Shown here: positions 44,105 through 54,270 of the stretch, piece by piece
How positions within the stretch are numbered: the stretch's first letter is position 1
How the letters are laid out: every line of letters starts with the position of its first letter
Source: Butyrivibrio sp. AC2005
GTDB lineage: Bacteria > Bacillota > Clostridia > Lachnospirales > Lachnospiraceae
Assembly (NCBI RefSeq): GCF_000424145.1
Contig: NZ_AUJI01000010.1
Location: 124,001-188,000 of the forward strand
DNA: 64,000 bases
Direction of reading: 5' to 3'
Notes under the pieces: model-generated
Told to the model about the DNA's origin: nothing
The model's database searches: none
What the model saw: only the letters and a program-made list of their open reading frames with translations
Program-made: the position numbers and the translations under genes

Positions 44105-45802
44105 TTACTCAGCTTTTTTTCTTGTATACCTGGGAATGATATAACCGCTTGTGTTATATGTATATTCATACTCTGTGTTTACCAGTGTTACCGATGAAGG
44201 CTGATAGAGAGGACAGATGATTGCCTGCTCTTCCATGATTTCTTCCATTCGCATCTGAGCTGCAAGTCTCTCTGCTTCCTTATCCTTTGTAGCCAGCTCG
44301 CCGATTACCTTGTTGTACAGCTCCATATACTCATCATCGTGGAATCTCTCATAGTTAAGTCCTGAGCCGTCAATCCACATATCAAGGAATGTAGATGCAT
44401 CCTGATAGTCACCATACCATCTTGTGATACCGAAATCATAATCGCCATTTCCCATATCCTGGAGTCTCTGGTTATATGAGGTACTTCTTAGGGTAATCAC
44501 CATACCGGGGAGCTTCTCCTGAAGCTCAGACTGAATATCTGCTGCAATAGCCGCAAGGTTACTGTCATCGTTGTACAAAAATTCCAATTCAAACGTATCT
44601 GTTCCAAGTTCACTCTTTGCTGCTTCAAAATACTCAGCTGCCTTATCGGGATCGTACTCATTGAATGTAGGATTGCCTGCATAATCTCTGTAATAGGTTC
44701 CGTCAGAGGTAGCTGCAAAGCTTGCGGGAATAATATAATCCGCTGCCACCGACTGATCACAGAGAATGCTGTCTACAATAGGCTCCTTGTTGATTGCAGT
44801 ACTGATAGCAAGTCTTAAGTTCTGATTGGAAAGGTACTTGTTTTCTGTATTAAAGGCTATAAAGAACAGTCCGCCAAGAAGCTGAACCTGCATTGATTCG
44901 TCACCTTTATACTTTGCAATATAGTCACCCGTGAGGGTCACACTGTCAAGCTCTCCGCTTTCCCAAGCCAGTATTTTCTGCTGTGCATCTGTTAAAAGTG
45001 AATAATGTATTGTTGATACCTCAATATCGTCTGCAGCGTAATAATCAGGATTTTTGGAAAGTGTATAGGTTGTTCCGCCTACTTCCCACTCGGTCATTAC
45101 AAACGGTCCACAGTAGATTGAGTTCTCTTTATCAAGCATGAACTGGTCTCCTGCTTCCTCAGCAAACTTCTGATTTACCGGCATGAAATACGTACCTGAT
45201 GCCAAAATAGAATCAAAATAGGATTTAGCCGCCGTAAGCTTTACAACAAAGGTGCTCTCATCAGGAGCGCTTATTCCCAGATCATCAGTAGTAAAGCCAT
45301 CTGCTCCGCTTATTACCTCCTGTGCATTCTCGACTCCTGCCGTAACCAGCATATAAGAATATACGCAGCCCATATCGGGATCTGCCAGACGCTTCCAGCT
45401 ATATACAAAGTCGTTTGCGGTTACCTTATCTCCGTTTGACCAATACGCATCATCCCTGATATGGAAGGTATAGGTCAGACCGTCTTCACTTATATCCACC
45501 TTATCAGCAAGACCATATGATATCCTGCCGTCCTTGTCGTACTTATAAAGACCCTCGTTTGTGTTACTGATCATACTCATGGATGTTGCTGAGTAGTTAA
45601 GATTGGGGTCAAGGGAATTCAGTTCTTCCGTAAGCGCATACTTAAGGTTAATTCCCTCTGCAGCCGATGCTGTTGTTCCTCCGACTCCGCTTGAGGATTT
45701 TGCCCCCGCGCTGCCACAGCCTGTCACACTGATTGTCACAGACATTGCCATCGTCAGTGCCGTCATCATTCCAATAGTCTTTTTCAATAGATCTTTTTTC
45801 AT
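44105..45802 (-). CDS. oppA: Oligopeptide ABC transporter, substrate-binding lipoprotein
   Basis: A 565-residue family 5 solute-binding protein. The signal peptide MKKDLLKKTIGMMTALTMAM ends in the lipobox SVTGC with Cys29. Mature features are INLKYALTEELNSLDPNLN, TYTFHIRDDAYWSNGDKVTA, DFVYSWKRLADPD and LRLAISTAINKEPIVDSI, the standard SBP_bac_5 pattern. The usual cargo is short peptides. It is the last gene of an oppB-oppC-oppD-oppF-oppA operon, 21 bases after oppF. Exact substrate is unknown; the neighbours handle amino acids. Confidence 0.94.
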   Translation of the reverse strand: MKKDLLKKTIGMMTALTMAMSVTISVTGCGSAGAKSSSGVGGTTASAAEGINLKYALTEELNSLDPNLNYSATSMSMISNTNEGLYKYDKDGRISYGLADKVDISEDGLTYTFHIRDDAYWSNGDKVTANDFVYSWKRLADPDMGCVYSYMLVTAGVENAQEVISGADGFTTDDLGISAPDESTFVVKLTAAKSYFDSILASGTYFMPVNQKFAEEAGDQFMLDKENSIYCGPFVMTEWEVGGTTYTLSKNPDYYAADDIEVSTIHYSLLTDAQQKILAWESGELDSVTLTGDYIAKYKGDESMQVQLLGGLFFIAFNTENKYLSNQNLRLAISTAINKEPIVDSILCDQSVAADYIIPASFAATSDGTYYRDYAGNPTFNEYDPDKAAEYFEAAKSELGTDTFELEFLYNDDSNLAAIAADIQSELQEKLPGMVITLRSTSYNQRLQDMGNGDYDFGITRWYGDYQDASTFLDMWIDGSGLNYERFHDDEYMELYNKVIGELATKDKEAERLAAQMRMEEIMEEQAIICPLYQPSSVTLVNTEYEYTYNTSGYIIPRYTRKKAE

Positions 45803-45823
45803 AAGCCTCTCCTCTCTCCGCTG

Positions 45824-46747
45824 TTAAACTGCCATCCAGCGGGCAACCTCCTCGTCAGTTCCAAGTACCATATGATTCTCCGACAGAAAATGATTTGTTC
45901 CTGCGGAATAATCTACTTTCTCCTTAGCCTTATCGTATGTGATAAGCTTCTTTGTGGGTTCCGTCAGTGGATTCGGTTCCGGAATCGCCGACAGAAGTGA
46001 TTTTGTATAGGGATGTACCGGATGTTCAAAAATCTCCTCCTTTGTCCCCATCTCAACGAAATGCCCCAAATGAATAACTCCGATATAATCAGATATATAC
46101 TTAACCATTGCGAGATCATGTGCTATGAAAAGATAGGTAAGTCCTCTTTCCTTCTGCAGATCCTTCATAATATTTACAACCTGTGCCTGAATTGATACAT
46201 CCAATGCACTTATACACTCATCTGCGATAATCAGTTCCGGCTCCATGATCATGGCTCTGGCAATTCCTATTCTCTGCCTCTGTCCACCCGAAAACATATG
46301 CGGATATCGGCCTGCCTGCTCGTGGTTAAGTCCGACTCTCTCAAGCATTGCAAAGACTTTCTCCTCTCTCTCCTTGCGGTTCTTATACAGATGATTGGAA
46401 TCAAGCCCCTCTGCAACAATATCAATTACCTTTTTCCTGGGGTTAAGACTTGCCATGGGATCCTGAAAAATCATCTGCATCTTACTTGTGAGATACTTTT
46501 TCTTTTCAGCTGTCATTTTTCCGGATACCTCTTTGCCTCCAAGAATCACTTCACCGTCAGTGGGATCATAGAGCCTGATGATCGCACGTCCTATGGTTGA
46601 TTTACCGCTGCCAGATTCTCCTACAAGACCGAAAGTAGAGCCCTTCTTAATTTTAAAGGAGACATCATCAACAGCCTTCACAGTAGTCTTTCCGCTTTTA
46701 AAATACTGCTTTAAATTCTTTACTTCCAAAAGAGTGTTGTTTTCCAT
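45824..46747 (-). CDS. oppF: Oligopeptide ABC transporter ATPase OppF
   Basis: A 307-residue ABC ATPase. [19 protein letters not shown] is Walker [19 protein letters not shown] the Q-loop with OppF-type sequence, [14 protein letters not shown] the signature, [19 protein letters not shown]alker B and D-loop. The C-terminal [17 protein letters not shown] is the oligopeptide transporter tail. A short extension ([21 protein letters not shown]) follows. It is coupled to oppD by a 14-base gap. Confidence 0.95.
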   Translation of the reverse strand: MENNTLLEVKNLKQYFKSGKTTVKAVDDVSFKIKKGSTFGLVGESGSGKSTIGRAIIRLYDPTDGEVILGGKEVSGKMTAEKKKYLTSKMQMIFQDPMASLNPRKKVIDIVAEGLDSNHLYKNRKEREEKVFAMLERVGLNHEQAGRYPHMFSGGQRQRIGIARAMIMEPELIIADECISALDVSIQAQVVNIMKDLQKERGLTYLFIAHDLAMVKYISDYIGVIHLGHFVEMGTKEEIFEHPVHPYTKSLLSAIPEPNPLTEPTKKLITYDKAKEKVDYSAGTNHFLSENHMVLGTDEEVARWMAV

Positions 46748-46761
46748 AATAGTCTCCTTTC

Positions 46762-47874
46762 TCAGCTTGCCACGGAGCTCTCTCTGATATCTTCTGCTGA
46801 TGATTTATCCAGCATTACCATGATTCTCTCCTGCAACTCCTCAGGTATTTCCACAATAGGCGCCTGAGGATTTTCAAGCCACGACCTCACCATGTGAGAT
46901 TCCGAAATCTGATATTCCGGTGGCTCTTCCTCATAATCGATGTTAAGAGCATATCTGTTACGAGGTGCAAACGCATCACCAACGATTTTCTTAAGCAGGT
47001 TAGGCGGTGTACCGGGAATGGCATACAGCCTGTCCGATGTTGTATCCAGTGTAGGAAGTGCCAGAAGTAGTCCCCATGTATATGGATGCCTCGGCTTTAA
47101 ATAAATTTCCTCCGCTGTACCTCTCTCAACAATTTTTCCTGCATACATTACACAGACATAATCTGCAACCTTTGCAACCACACCAAGATCATGGGTGATG
47201 AAAATAACGGATATTCCGCGCTTTTCCTGCATAGTCTTTATAAGATCCAGTATCTTTGCCTGTATTGTCACATCCAGAGCCGTTGTGGGCTCATCACAGA
47301 TAAGAATGTCCGGATTACAGGAAAGAGCTATCGCTATGACTATTCTCTGTCTCATACCACCGGAGAGCTGATGTGGATAGTTTTCCATGCAAAGTGTGGG
47401 GTTGGGAATTCCTACTTCATCCAGAAGCTCTATTCCTCTCTTCCAGGCGTCCTTTTTACTCATCTTAAGATGCCTTATCATACCTTCCGTAAGCTGATCT
47501 CCTATGGATAATAGCGGATTAAGTGCTGTCATGGGATCCTGGAAAATCATGGCGATTCTCTGTCCATTGAACCTTGCTATCTTATCTCTTTTTGAAAACT
47601 TCAGAAGATCAACTGTTTTTTTCTTACCCTTTTCTGAAAAGGTATAAAGAATCTCCCCGTCATTTATTTTCTGATTGGAACTTTCTATTCCCATAACTGA
47701 TTTAACGGTTATGGATTTTCCGCTTCCCGATTCTCCAACAATTGCTACGGTCTCGCCCTTATGCAGTGTAAAGCTCACTCCGCGAATAGCATTCAGATTT
47801 CCCGCTGAAGTCCGAAAAGATATGGAAAGATTTTTAACTTCAAGAATTGGTTCTCCATAATTAATTTCTTTCAT
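46762..47874 (-). CDS. oppD: Oligopeptide ABC transporter ATPase OppD
   Basis: A 370-residue ABC ATPase. [19 protein letters not shown] is Walker [21 protein letters not shown] the Q-loop, [15 protein letters not shown] the signature and [19 protein letters not shown]alker [14 protein letters not shown] and [20 protein letters not shown] are typical of OppD; the cysteine-rich Fe-S-like tail seen in many OppD proteins is absent here ([12 protein letters not shown]). An extra 40-residue C-terminal helix follows. It pairs with OppF on OppB/OppC. Confidence 0.95.
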   Translation of the reverse strand: MKEINYGEPILEVKNLSISFRTSAGNLNAIRGVSFTLHKGETVAIVGESGSGKSITVKSVMGIESSNQKINDGEILYTFSEKGKKKTVDLLKFSKRDKIARFNGQRIAMIFQDPMTALNPLLSIGDQLTEGMIRHLKMSKKDAWKRGIELLDEVGIPNPTLCMENYPHQLSGGMRQRIVIAIALSCNPDILICDEPTTALDVTIQAKILDLIKTMQEKRGISVIFITHDLGVVAKVADYVCVMYAGKIVERGTAEEIYLKPRHPYTWGLLLALPTLDTTSDRLYAIPGTPPNLLKKIVGDAFAPRNRYALNIDYEEEPPEYQISESHMVRSWLENPQAPIVEIPEELQERIMVMLDKSSAEDIRESSVAS

Positions 47875-47907
47875 AACTGCCTCCTCCCTGGATGCCGGAT
47901 AATTAGG

Positions 47908-48909
47908 TCACACCCTCTTCTGCTTAGGATCAAGAGCATCTCTGAGCCCATCTCCTATAAGATTGAGTGAAAGCATCAGTAGCGCAAAGAATACTGCAGG
48001 TATAGCCAACTGATACGGATAACTCAGCATGTGGTTATAGCCGTCATTTATGAGACTTCCAAGTGATGCCTGCGGTGCAGGAATTCCAAGTCCTATGAAC
48101 GACAGGAAGGATTCCATGAAAATCGCATTAGGTACAGACATCATAGCCATTACGATAACCGAGCTTAAGAGATTAGGAAAAATCTCTCTGAAAAGGATGG
48201 TAACAGTTCCTGTTCCAAGTGTTCTTGATGCCATAATGTGCTCACTCTGTTTAAGTCTTAGTGTATTTGCTCTTACCAGTCTGCTCATTCCCGTCCATCC
48301 GGAAATTGTCATCGAAATAATGATGGATGTAAGACCGGGATTTAAGACAACGACCAGAAGTGAAACAACGACCAGTGACGGAATACCGTTAATAATTTCT
48401 ATCACCCTCATCATGGCTGTATCTACCTTGCCGCCATAGTAGCCTGCAATAAGACCATATCCAACTCCTATAAGAATATCCAGAACAGCACTGATTGCTG
48501 CAATAATGAGTGAAATTCTTGTTCCCTGACAGAACCTTGTAAACAGGTCTCTTCCAAGATTATCTGTTCCAAACCAGTGATAAACCTTACTATTTCCCGT
48601 AAACTCGTAGATATTCACTCCACTTACGGTTCCATCAAATATTCCGAACCTTTCAAAGGCGGAAATTCTTGGCGGAAGGTTTTGCTCTTCCACGCTTACT
48701 TCATCATATGTATAGGAAGTCATCATTGGTCCAAACACCGCCAGGATAATCATGAAGGTAAGAAATATAGTTCCAAGCACCGCTCCTTTATTCTGTGCAA
48801 AAATATGAAGCGATTCCTTCCAGGATGCCTGAACTGCATAAGCATCATCCCTGTATATTCCGTCTTTGTTTGCAAATGCATATCTTTGTAATTCAGCATG
48901 TGCTACCAT
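47908..48909 (-). CDS. oppC: Oligopeptide ABC transporter permease OppC
   Basis: A 333-residue permease with an N-terminal helix (AVLGTIFLTFMIILAVFGPMM) and five more in the transport domain. HWFGTDNLGRDLFTRFCQGT is the OppC signature, SHGTGTVTILFREIFPNLLS-like EAA loop (TLGTGTVTILFREIFPN) contacts the ATPases. I chose the ATG at 48909, eight bases after AGGAGG, over a GTG three codons earlier. The oppB stop lies one base ahead. Confidence 0.93.
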   Translation of the reverse strand: MVAHAELQRYAFANKDGIYRDDAYAVQASWKESLHIFAQNKGAVLGTIFLTFMIILAVFGPMMTSYTYDEVSVEEQNLPPRISAFERFGIFDGTVSGVNIYEFTGNSKVYHWFGTDNLGRDLFTRFCQGTRISLIIAAISAVLDILIGVGYGLIAGYYGGKVDTAMMRVIEIINGIPSLVVVSLLVVVLNPGLTSIIISMTISGWTGMSRLVRANTLRLKQSEHIMASRTLGTGTVTILFREIFPNLLSSVIVMAMMSVPNAIFMESFLSFIGLGIPAPQASLGSLINDGYNHMLSYPYQLAIPAVFFALLMLSLNLIGDGLRDALDPKQKRV

Positions 48910-48910
48910 A

Positions 48911-49843
48911 TCAATCACCTCCTGCCAGGCGTATTCTGGGATCGATGAGTCCGTACAGTATATCGATAACCAGTAGTGTTACTATGTACATTGCACTGAA
49001 GATAAACGCCAGTGTAATAACAACGTTATAATCATTTGTTTCAATCGCTGTTATGAAAAGTGAGCCGATTCCCGGTATTGCAAAAATCTGTTCAGCCACC
49101 GTAGAACCTGTCATCATTCCCATAAGCATCGGTCCCATAACCGTAACCAGCGGAACCATTGCATTTTTAAGACCATGTATTCCAACTACTCTCCATCTCG
49201 GCATTCCCTTTGTTTCAGCAAGCTGAATATACTCAGAATCCATAACCTCTATCATTTCATTTCTTGTAAATCTCGCCGTCATGGCCATTGGTGCAATCGA
49301 TAAGGCAAGTGTAGGAAGAATTGATGATAAGAACGGATGCTCTGATGAATAGGTAAGTGGGAAAAGTCCCGCCTTATATGCCAGGAAGTAAACCAATCCA
49401 AGTGCTACAACATATGAAGGTATGCTTGATCCCAGCATGGAGAATACTGTAGTACCTGTATCAAGAGCTCCATTATGGTGAAGTGCTGCTACGATTCCAA
49501 GAATAAGTCCAAACACAACTCCCACCACAAATGCCTGTACACCGATCCTTATGGTTATTGGAAATCTGGTTGACAGAAGACTCGCCACCGGATAATTCTG
49601 CTGAATGTTATAGGAAACACCGAAATTTCCTGTAAGCATGTTCTTTATATAAATCACTATCTGAACAGGAACAGGCTTATCCAATCCATATTTCTCATAC
49701 AAAACCTGCAGCTGTGTTTCTGTCAGTCTCTCGTTATTAAAAGGTGAACCAGGCATTAACTGGAGCAGGAAGAAAAGAATGATTATGATAACCAGTGTTG
49801 TTCCCACCGCCATCAATGCTCTTTTTAAAATATACTTAGTCAT
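48911..49843 (-). CDS. oppB: Oligopeptide ABC transporter permease OppB
   Basis: A 310-residue permease with six helices: MAVGTTLVIIIILFFLLQLM first, then the LTGNFGVSYN loop, followed by the BPD transport domain with MARFTRNEMIEVMDSEYIQL-like EAA region (TARFTRNEMIEVMDSEYI, AETKGMPRWRVVGIHGLKNA). Domain order and length are typical. It heads the opp genes, following a cytidylate-kinase-like gene by 17 bases, with GGGGAGGAG as ribosome site. Confidence 0.93.
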   Translation of the reverse strand: MTKYILKRALMAVGTTLVIIIILFFLLQLMPGSPFNNERLTETQLQVLYEKYGLDKPVPVQIVIYIKNMLTGNFGVSYNIQQNYPVASLLSTRFPITIRIGVQAFVVGVVFGLILGIVAALHHNGALDTGTTVFSMLGSSIPSYVVALGLVYFLAYKAGLFPLTYSSEHPFLSSILPTLALSIAPMAMTARFTRNEMIEVMDSEYIQLAETKGMPRWRVVGIHGLKNAMVPLVTVMGPMLMGMMTGSTVAEQIFAIPGIGSLFITAIETNDYNVVITLAFIFSAMYIVTLLVIDILYGLIDPRIRLAGGD

Positions 49844-49860
49844 ACGGCTCCTCCCCTTTC

Positions 49861-50550
49861 TTATGCATTTTTTGAAAATGTGAAGAGGTTACTCTCTGAT
49901 GGTGCTTCAGGATAAACTACATTTTTTCCGAATCTTGAAACCAGATAATCCTTTATAACCTGCACACATTTGTCCTCTCCGACTCTTGCCATATTAAAGG
50001 TCATGTCGTAGTTAACGGGATTTGTCCAATAATTACCGTTTGTGTAATACTCGTAGTACTTAGCCCTGTATTTATCTGTCTTTTCAATAAGCTTTGCAGC
50101 TTCCTCTTCGTCGACATGCATTCTTTTGGTGATTCTCTCGAGACAGTAACTTCTTGGAGCTTCTACGTAAAAGGAAACTACATTGTCATAATTTTTCAGA
50201 ACAAAGTCAGCGCACTTACCAATAATAATGCAGGATTCCGTATCTGCCAGGTTCCTTATAATATCGCACTGAGCTCTGTATATCTCCTCGTCTGACTCAA
50301 ATTTCTTCTGGACCGCCTTGGGTTCTGTTGTTCGCGGAAGCTTTCTGAGGAGAGCATTTATGGAGCCTTTTCTTAGCTTTTCATCAATCTCAATAAGCTC
50401 TGCTGTCTCCTTGCCGGTCATCTTGGAAGCAAGTGCCAGGATGGTATTTTCATAGCAGCTGATCCCCAACTCATCTGCAAGCCTCATACCAAGTGCCTTT
50501 CCTCCGGAACCGAATCCCCTGGCTATGGTAATCACATAATTTTTTTTCAT
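49861..50550 (-). CDS. Cytidylate kinase-like protein
   Basis: A 229-residue P-loop protein of the cytidylate kinase-like family. VITIARGFGSGGKALGMRL takes the place of the P-loop, SCYENTILALASKMTG matches the substrate region, CIIIGKCADFVLKN the core strand, and RITKRMHVDEEEAAKLIEKT with DKYRAKYYEYYT the lid region. Many Lachnospiraceae encode several such proteins with no known substrate. The ATG at 50550 follows GAGGTGAGGAG. It lies between an aminotransferase and oppB in one operon; its link to peptide uptake is not understood. Confidence 0.85.
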   Translation of the reverse strand: MKKNYVITIARGFGSGGKALGMRLADELGISCYENTILALASKMTGKETAELIEIDEKLRKGSINALLRKLPRTTEPKAVQKKFESDEEIYRAQCDIIRNLADTESCIIIGKCADFVLKNYDNVVSFYVEAPRSYCLERITKRMHVDEEEAAKLIEKTDKYRAKYYEYYTNGNYWTNPVNYDMTFNMARVGEDKCVQVIKDYLVSRFGKNVVYPEAPSESNLFTFSKNA

Positions 50551-50576
50551 ACTCCTCACCTCTCTTTACGTGAGCT

Positions 50577-51683
50577 TTATGCGGTGGCTTTAAGGCTATG
50601 CATTATTTCCGCAAGATACAGGATGAATCTCTCGCAATCCTCCATATATGAAACCGAGACTCTGTTCATCCCAGCCTGTGCAGATATAAAAATTCCTTTT
50701 TCCATCATCCTGTACTGAACTTCCAGCGGATCCACATGAGCATCAAAGAAAATGAAATTGGTCTGTGAATCATATACTTCGCATCCTAATGCTTTCATCT
50801 CCTGTGCCAGATATTCACGTCCTCTTCTGACCTGTTCATGAACATATGCTCCATGCTCCTTATCCATGATGGCTGCTGCAGCTGCTGCCTGTGAAGTTTT
50901 GGATACACCAAACTGTGTACCGCATTTTGCAAGCCAGGAACTGATTTCAGGCTGAGCCAGTGAATATCCGACTCTTACACCTGCCATACCGTAGAATTTT
51001 GAAAAAGTCTTAAGACATACAATTGGCTTTTCAGGCATTTCCTTCATCACTTCAACTATGCTTTGACAATCGGAAGCCTCTGCAAACTCAATGTATGCTT
51101 CGTCATAAACCTGAATCACATCATCCGGACACTCTGAAGCAAACTGTCTAAGCTCATCAATACCAAGATATGTTCCTGTAGGATTATTGGGATTACATAT
51201 GTAAATCATCTTGGTCTTGGAGGATATCTCCATCAGCATTCTGGTGAGGTCATATTTGAGATCATCCTTAAGAGGAATTACCTTTACAGAAGCCCCGTGC
51301 ATCTGTGCCGTATCTATGATTGCGGGGAATGTAGGCATACACAGAATAAGCTCATCCCCGGGATCCAAAAAAGCTGTTCCCATGGCATCGATCATTGCGC
51401 TTGATCCGCAGCCCGTTATCACATAATCGGTAGTAAGTCCAAAGGTCTTTGCTATGGCTTCCTTTAATTCCTTCTGTGTCCAGTCCGCATAAAGGTTAGA
51501 GGTTGCACTCGCCTCGCTGATTGCTTCAAGTGCCTTGGGTGACATTCCAAATACATTTTCGTTAAGTCCCATGTGTCTTAACTTGGCAAAATCGATATTC
51601 CCCATCTTTCTGCTGGCACGCAGTGTCTCAGGTTTTTCTCTAAGGGCCTTACATAATAAATTCTTAACTTCTGCAGTATTCAT
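50577..51683 (-). CDS. PLP-dependent aminotransferase, histidinol-phosphate type
   Basis: A 368-residue fold-type I aminotransferase. LRHMGLNENVFGMSPKALEA is the HisC-like N-terminus, TGCGSSAMIDAM binds PLP phosphate, YICNPNNPTGTYLG and VYDEAYIEF are the PLP-binding asparagine and aspartate motifs, LKTFSKFYGMAGVRVGY has the Schiff-base lysine, and MNRVSVSY the carboxylate arginine. No other histidine genes lie here, so it is more likely a general aromatic or branched-chain aminotransferase than HisC proper. The ATG at 51683 has GGAGGAG; a TTG at 51701 behind the repeat end GAGGG is a second possibility. Confidence 0.88.
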   Translation of the reverse strand: MNTAEVKNLLCKALREKPETLRASRKMGNIDFAKLRHMGLNENVFGMSPKALEAISEASATSNLYADWTQKELKEAIAKTFGLTTDYVITGCGSSAMIDAMGTAFLDPGDELILCMPTFPAIIDTAQMHGASVKVIPLKDDLKYDLTRMLMEISSKTKMIYICNPNNPTGTYLGIDELRQFASECPDDVIQVYDEAYIEFAEASDCQSIVEVMKEMPEKPIVCLKTFSKFYGMAGVRVGYSLAQPEISSWLAKCGTQFGVSKTSQAAAAAAIMDKEHGAYVHEQVRRGREYLAQEMKALGCEVYDSQTNFIFFDAHVDPLEVQYRMMEKGIFISAQAGMNRVSVSYMEDCERFILYLAEIMHSLKATA

Positions 51684-51714
51684 ACGCTCCTCCTTCTTCA
51701 ACTTGAACTATTTC

Positions 51715-51761
51715 CCCTCATCCGTCAGCTTCGCTGACACCTTCCCCCAATGGGGGAAGGC
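51715..51761 (-). repeat. Dispersed two-hairpin repeat, copy 4
   Basis: On the minus strand: CCTTCCCCC-ATT-GGGGGAAGG, GTCAGC-GAA-GCTGAC, GGATGAGGG. It lies in the 138-base gap between the hydroxyacid dehydrogenase and aminotransferase genes, together with a short tandem repeat. Confidence 0.92.
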
Positions 51762-51792
51762 TAAGTTGTTTTTCTACACCCCTGAGTAAGGT

Positions 51793-51846
51793 ATTTATGT
51801 AATTACACTTGTGAAATGCATTTATGCAACTACACTTGTAGGATGA
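51793..51846. repeat. Two-copy 27-bp tandem repeat overlapping a stop codon
   Basis: Copies 51793-51819 and 51820-51846 match at 21 of 27 positions (core ATTTATG-AA-TACACTTGT). The second copy contains the last codons and stop of the hydroxyacid dehydrogenase gene; the first repeats the same stop-codon context just downstream. Confidence 0.8.
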
Positions 51847-52829
51847 CCTTCCTTCCAGTTAAGGAAGTTTTCTCCTGCTATCATGATGCTTCTTATCTTT
51901 GCCTCTATCGGCATCCATGCAATATGCTCTGTAATTCTCGTGTTCTGACACTTCATAAGCTCGCAGGGTTCTGTGAGAGGCTCTCCTGCTACTACATCAA
52001 GCCCTGCAGCGTATATCTTTCCGCTATCAAGTGCTTCCTTTAATGCCGCTTCATCAATGATTGCTCCTCTTGCTGTATTTATGAGGATCACCCCATCCTT
52101 CATTTTTGAGATGGCCTTTGCATCAATCAGATTCTTTGTCTCCGGAGTGAGCGGACAATGGATTGAAATGACATCACTCCTTTCCAGTACCTCATCAAGG
52201 CTAACCTGCTCGATTCCTTCATATTCAGGACCGGTCTTCTTATGTCTGCTGTTTGCTACAACCTTCATCCCGAATCCCTTAGCCATCTTTGCCGCGCATA
52301 GACCTATATTTCCAAGTCCCACAACGCCAAAGGTCTTATTATAGAGTTCAATCTGTCTTGTGAACTGTCTTTTTCCTTCATTACCGGGCTCCCATTGTGT
52401 CACTCTGTAGAAATAATCGTTCTTACTTATGTTGTGACAGATATCCATCAGTAGTGCCCAGGCGTATTCAGCTATTGTTGTGTCCCCATACACTGTATTT
52501 GTAACTGTACAATGATATTTATGACACGCTTCCTCATCTATCTGCCCGAATCCATGAGCAAGAGTTGAAACATACTTTAGTCTGGGATGCTCCGAAAGGA
52601 GTTTTTCCGATATCATTCCATCCTGTATCCACGCTCCTATAACTGCATCGTAATCAGAAACAGTTTTATCAAAGTCTCTCAGCTTCATGAAATCAATCCA
52701 GTCAACTTCGTCCGAAGGATCAAGCCTGTCAATAAGGGATTTTTCCCATAACCTCTCGAAAAATGCTTCATCAAAACCCGGTCCGTAGGTTGATTCCATA
52801 GATCTTTGTTTTACAATTGCTATTTTCAT
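51822..52829 (-). CDS. D-isomer-specific 2-hydroxyacid dehydrogenase
   Basis: A 335-residue NAD-dependent dehydrogenase. FGVVGLGNIGLCAAKMAKGF is the dinucleotide loop, INTARGAIIDEAALKEAL has the catalytic arginine, GLDVVAGEPL the glutamate, and ITEHIAWMP the histidine. It interconverts a 2-oxoacid and a D-2-hydroxyacid, such as products of amino-acid transamination. The ATG at 52829 follows AGGAGG; upstream in-frame codons are not used. It comes 22 bases after the MATE gene. Together with the neighbouring aminotransferases it could form a reductive branch of amino-acid fermentation, which is inference. Confidence 0.9.
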   Translation of the reverse strand: MKIAIVKQRSMESTYGPGFDEAFFERLWEKSLIDRLDPSDEVDWIDFMKLRDFDKTVSDYDAVIGAWIQDGMISEKLLSEHPRLKYVSTLAHGFGQIDEEACHKYHCTVTNTVYGDTTIAEYAWALLMDICHNISKNDYFYRVTQWEPGNEGKRQFTRQIELYNKTFGVVGLGNIGLCAAKMAKGFGMKVVANSRHKKTGPEYEGIEQVSLDEVLERSDVISIHCPLTPETKNLIDAKAISKMKDGVILINTARGAIIDEAALKEALDSGKIYAAGLDVVAGEPLTEPCELMKCQNTRITEHIAWMPIEAKIRSIMIAGENFLNWKEGHPTSVVA

Positions 52830-52851
52830 AACATTCCTCCTGTCAGATGTT

Positions 52852-54225
52852 TTATGATGCTGCAGCTGTTTTCTTATTTGGCATTTCTGAAACCCTGGCC
52901 TTAACAACTGCCTTTGTCTCCCATTTATGTCCATGAAACCTGATTGTGTTCATAACTGCTCTGAAGGCCCAGTCTATTGTCATCGCTATCCACACTCCCA
53001 GGACTCCCATTCCAAGCCCTTTTGCGATTATGTATGCAAAACCTATTCTGAATACCCACATTGATACGATGCTAGTGGTCATTGTATACTTCGCATCCCC
53101 TGCACTTCGAAGCACGCTTGCGATCGTAAATGACAGCGGCCAGATGGCCATGCAACAGATGCTGTGGTATCTGATGAGCTGTACCGCATAATGTGTTCCA
53201 AGGTCTGTAAGGTTATACATACCTGCGATATTTCTTGCTATCAGGAAAAGCACTATATTCAGTGTTATCAAAAATGCGTAGGTTACTTTCAAAAGCTTTT
53301 TTACATATCCTCTTGCCAGGTCATATCTCCCTGCTCCTACGCACTGTCCTACTACTGTTACAAGTGCAAGTCCCATCGCCGAGCCCGGAATGTCTGCCAG
53401 CATTTCCACTGTATTGGCGCAGGCATTTGCGGCAATTGCAGCTGTTCCAAAACTGGATATAAGAGATTGTGTAAGGAGTTTTCCAACCTGGAACATACTG
53501 TTTTCCATTGCCTGCGGTACTCCGATTGATAAAACCTTTTTCAACATCGAAGGATGCCATCCAAATCTGAAGTACTTGTCTATATGAACCGGAAGTGTTG
53601 GCTTCCTTATCATTGTCATAATTACTGTCGCTGCAACTGCTCTTGATACGAGAGTCGCATATGCTACACCGGAAACCTGCATTCCCATTTTGAATACCAG
53701 GATGTAGTTCAGTGTAATGTTGATGCCATTCATTATCGCTGACATTATCATTGAGATATGTGCGTTATTCATTACTCTGAAAAGTGCCGCCCCTGCGTTA
53801 TAAGTGGCAAGAAACGGAAACGAACAGGCCACTATGTAAAAGTAAGTAACAGCATTTTTCATAACCAGCTCATCAACATTTCCGTATATAAGTCCCAACA
53901 CCTGTCTGTTAAAGAGTAGTGCCACTGCTGTGAGTACCCCTGAAATAAGGATACAGATAAGCATCTGCTGGTTAGCTCCTTCACAGGCCTTTTTCTCATC
54001 TCCCGCTCCTATAAGCTGTGCTACAACAACCGATCCGCCGGAAGCCATTGCTGCGAAGGCCATTATCAGAAGTACACATATTGAATTTACAAGTGATATT
54101 CCTGAGACAGCTTCTTCACCGGCTCCCGATACCATGATCATGTCAGCCATACCTACTGTTACTGCCAGGAGCTGTTCTATAACCATTGGGATGATCAGCT
54201 TCATTAGTTTTTCTCTGCTAAACAT
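52852..54225 (-). CDS. MATE-family efflux protein
   Basis: A 457-residue multidrug and toxin extrusion family protein with 12 helices. LIIPMVIEQLLAVTVGMADM is the classical first helix, ASGGSVVVAQLIGAGDEKKA and VTVVGQCVGAGRYDLARGY are the two repeated MATE motifs. It is driven by its own promoter and begins the transcript that continues to the hydroxyacid dehydrogenase. Possible roles include export of an amino-acid-derived product; substrate unknown. Confidence 0.92.
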   Translation of the reverse strand: MFSREKLMKLIIPMVIEQLLAVTVGMADMIMVSGAGEEAVSGISLVNSICVLLIMAFAAMASGGSVVVAQLIGAGDEKKACEGANQQMLICILISGVLTAVALLFNRQVLGLIYGNVDELVMKNAVTYFYIVACSFPFLATYNAGAALFRVMNNAHISMIMSAIMNGINITLNYILVFKMGMQVSGVAYATLVSRAVAATVIMTMIRKPTLPVHIDKYFRFGWHPSMLKKVLSIGVPQAMENSMFQVGKLLTQSLISSFGTAAIAANACANTVEMLADIPGSAMGLALVTVVGQCVGAGRYDLARGYVKKLLKVTYAFLITLNIVLFLIARNIAGMYNLTDLGTHYAVQLIRYHSICCMAIWPLSFTIASVLRSAGDAKYTMTTSIVSMWVFRIGFAYIIAKGLGMGVLGVWIAMTIDWAFRAVMNTIRFHGHKWETKAVVKARVSEMPNKKTAAAS

Positions 54226-54270
54226 TTATCTGCTCTCCTCCCTGTCATTTTTTCTTATTAAACGAAAACA

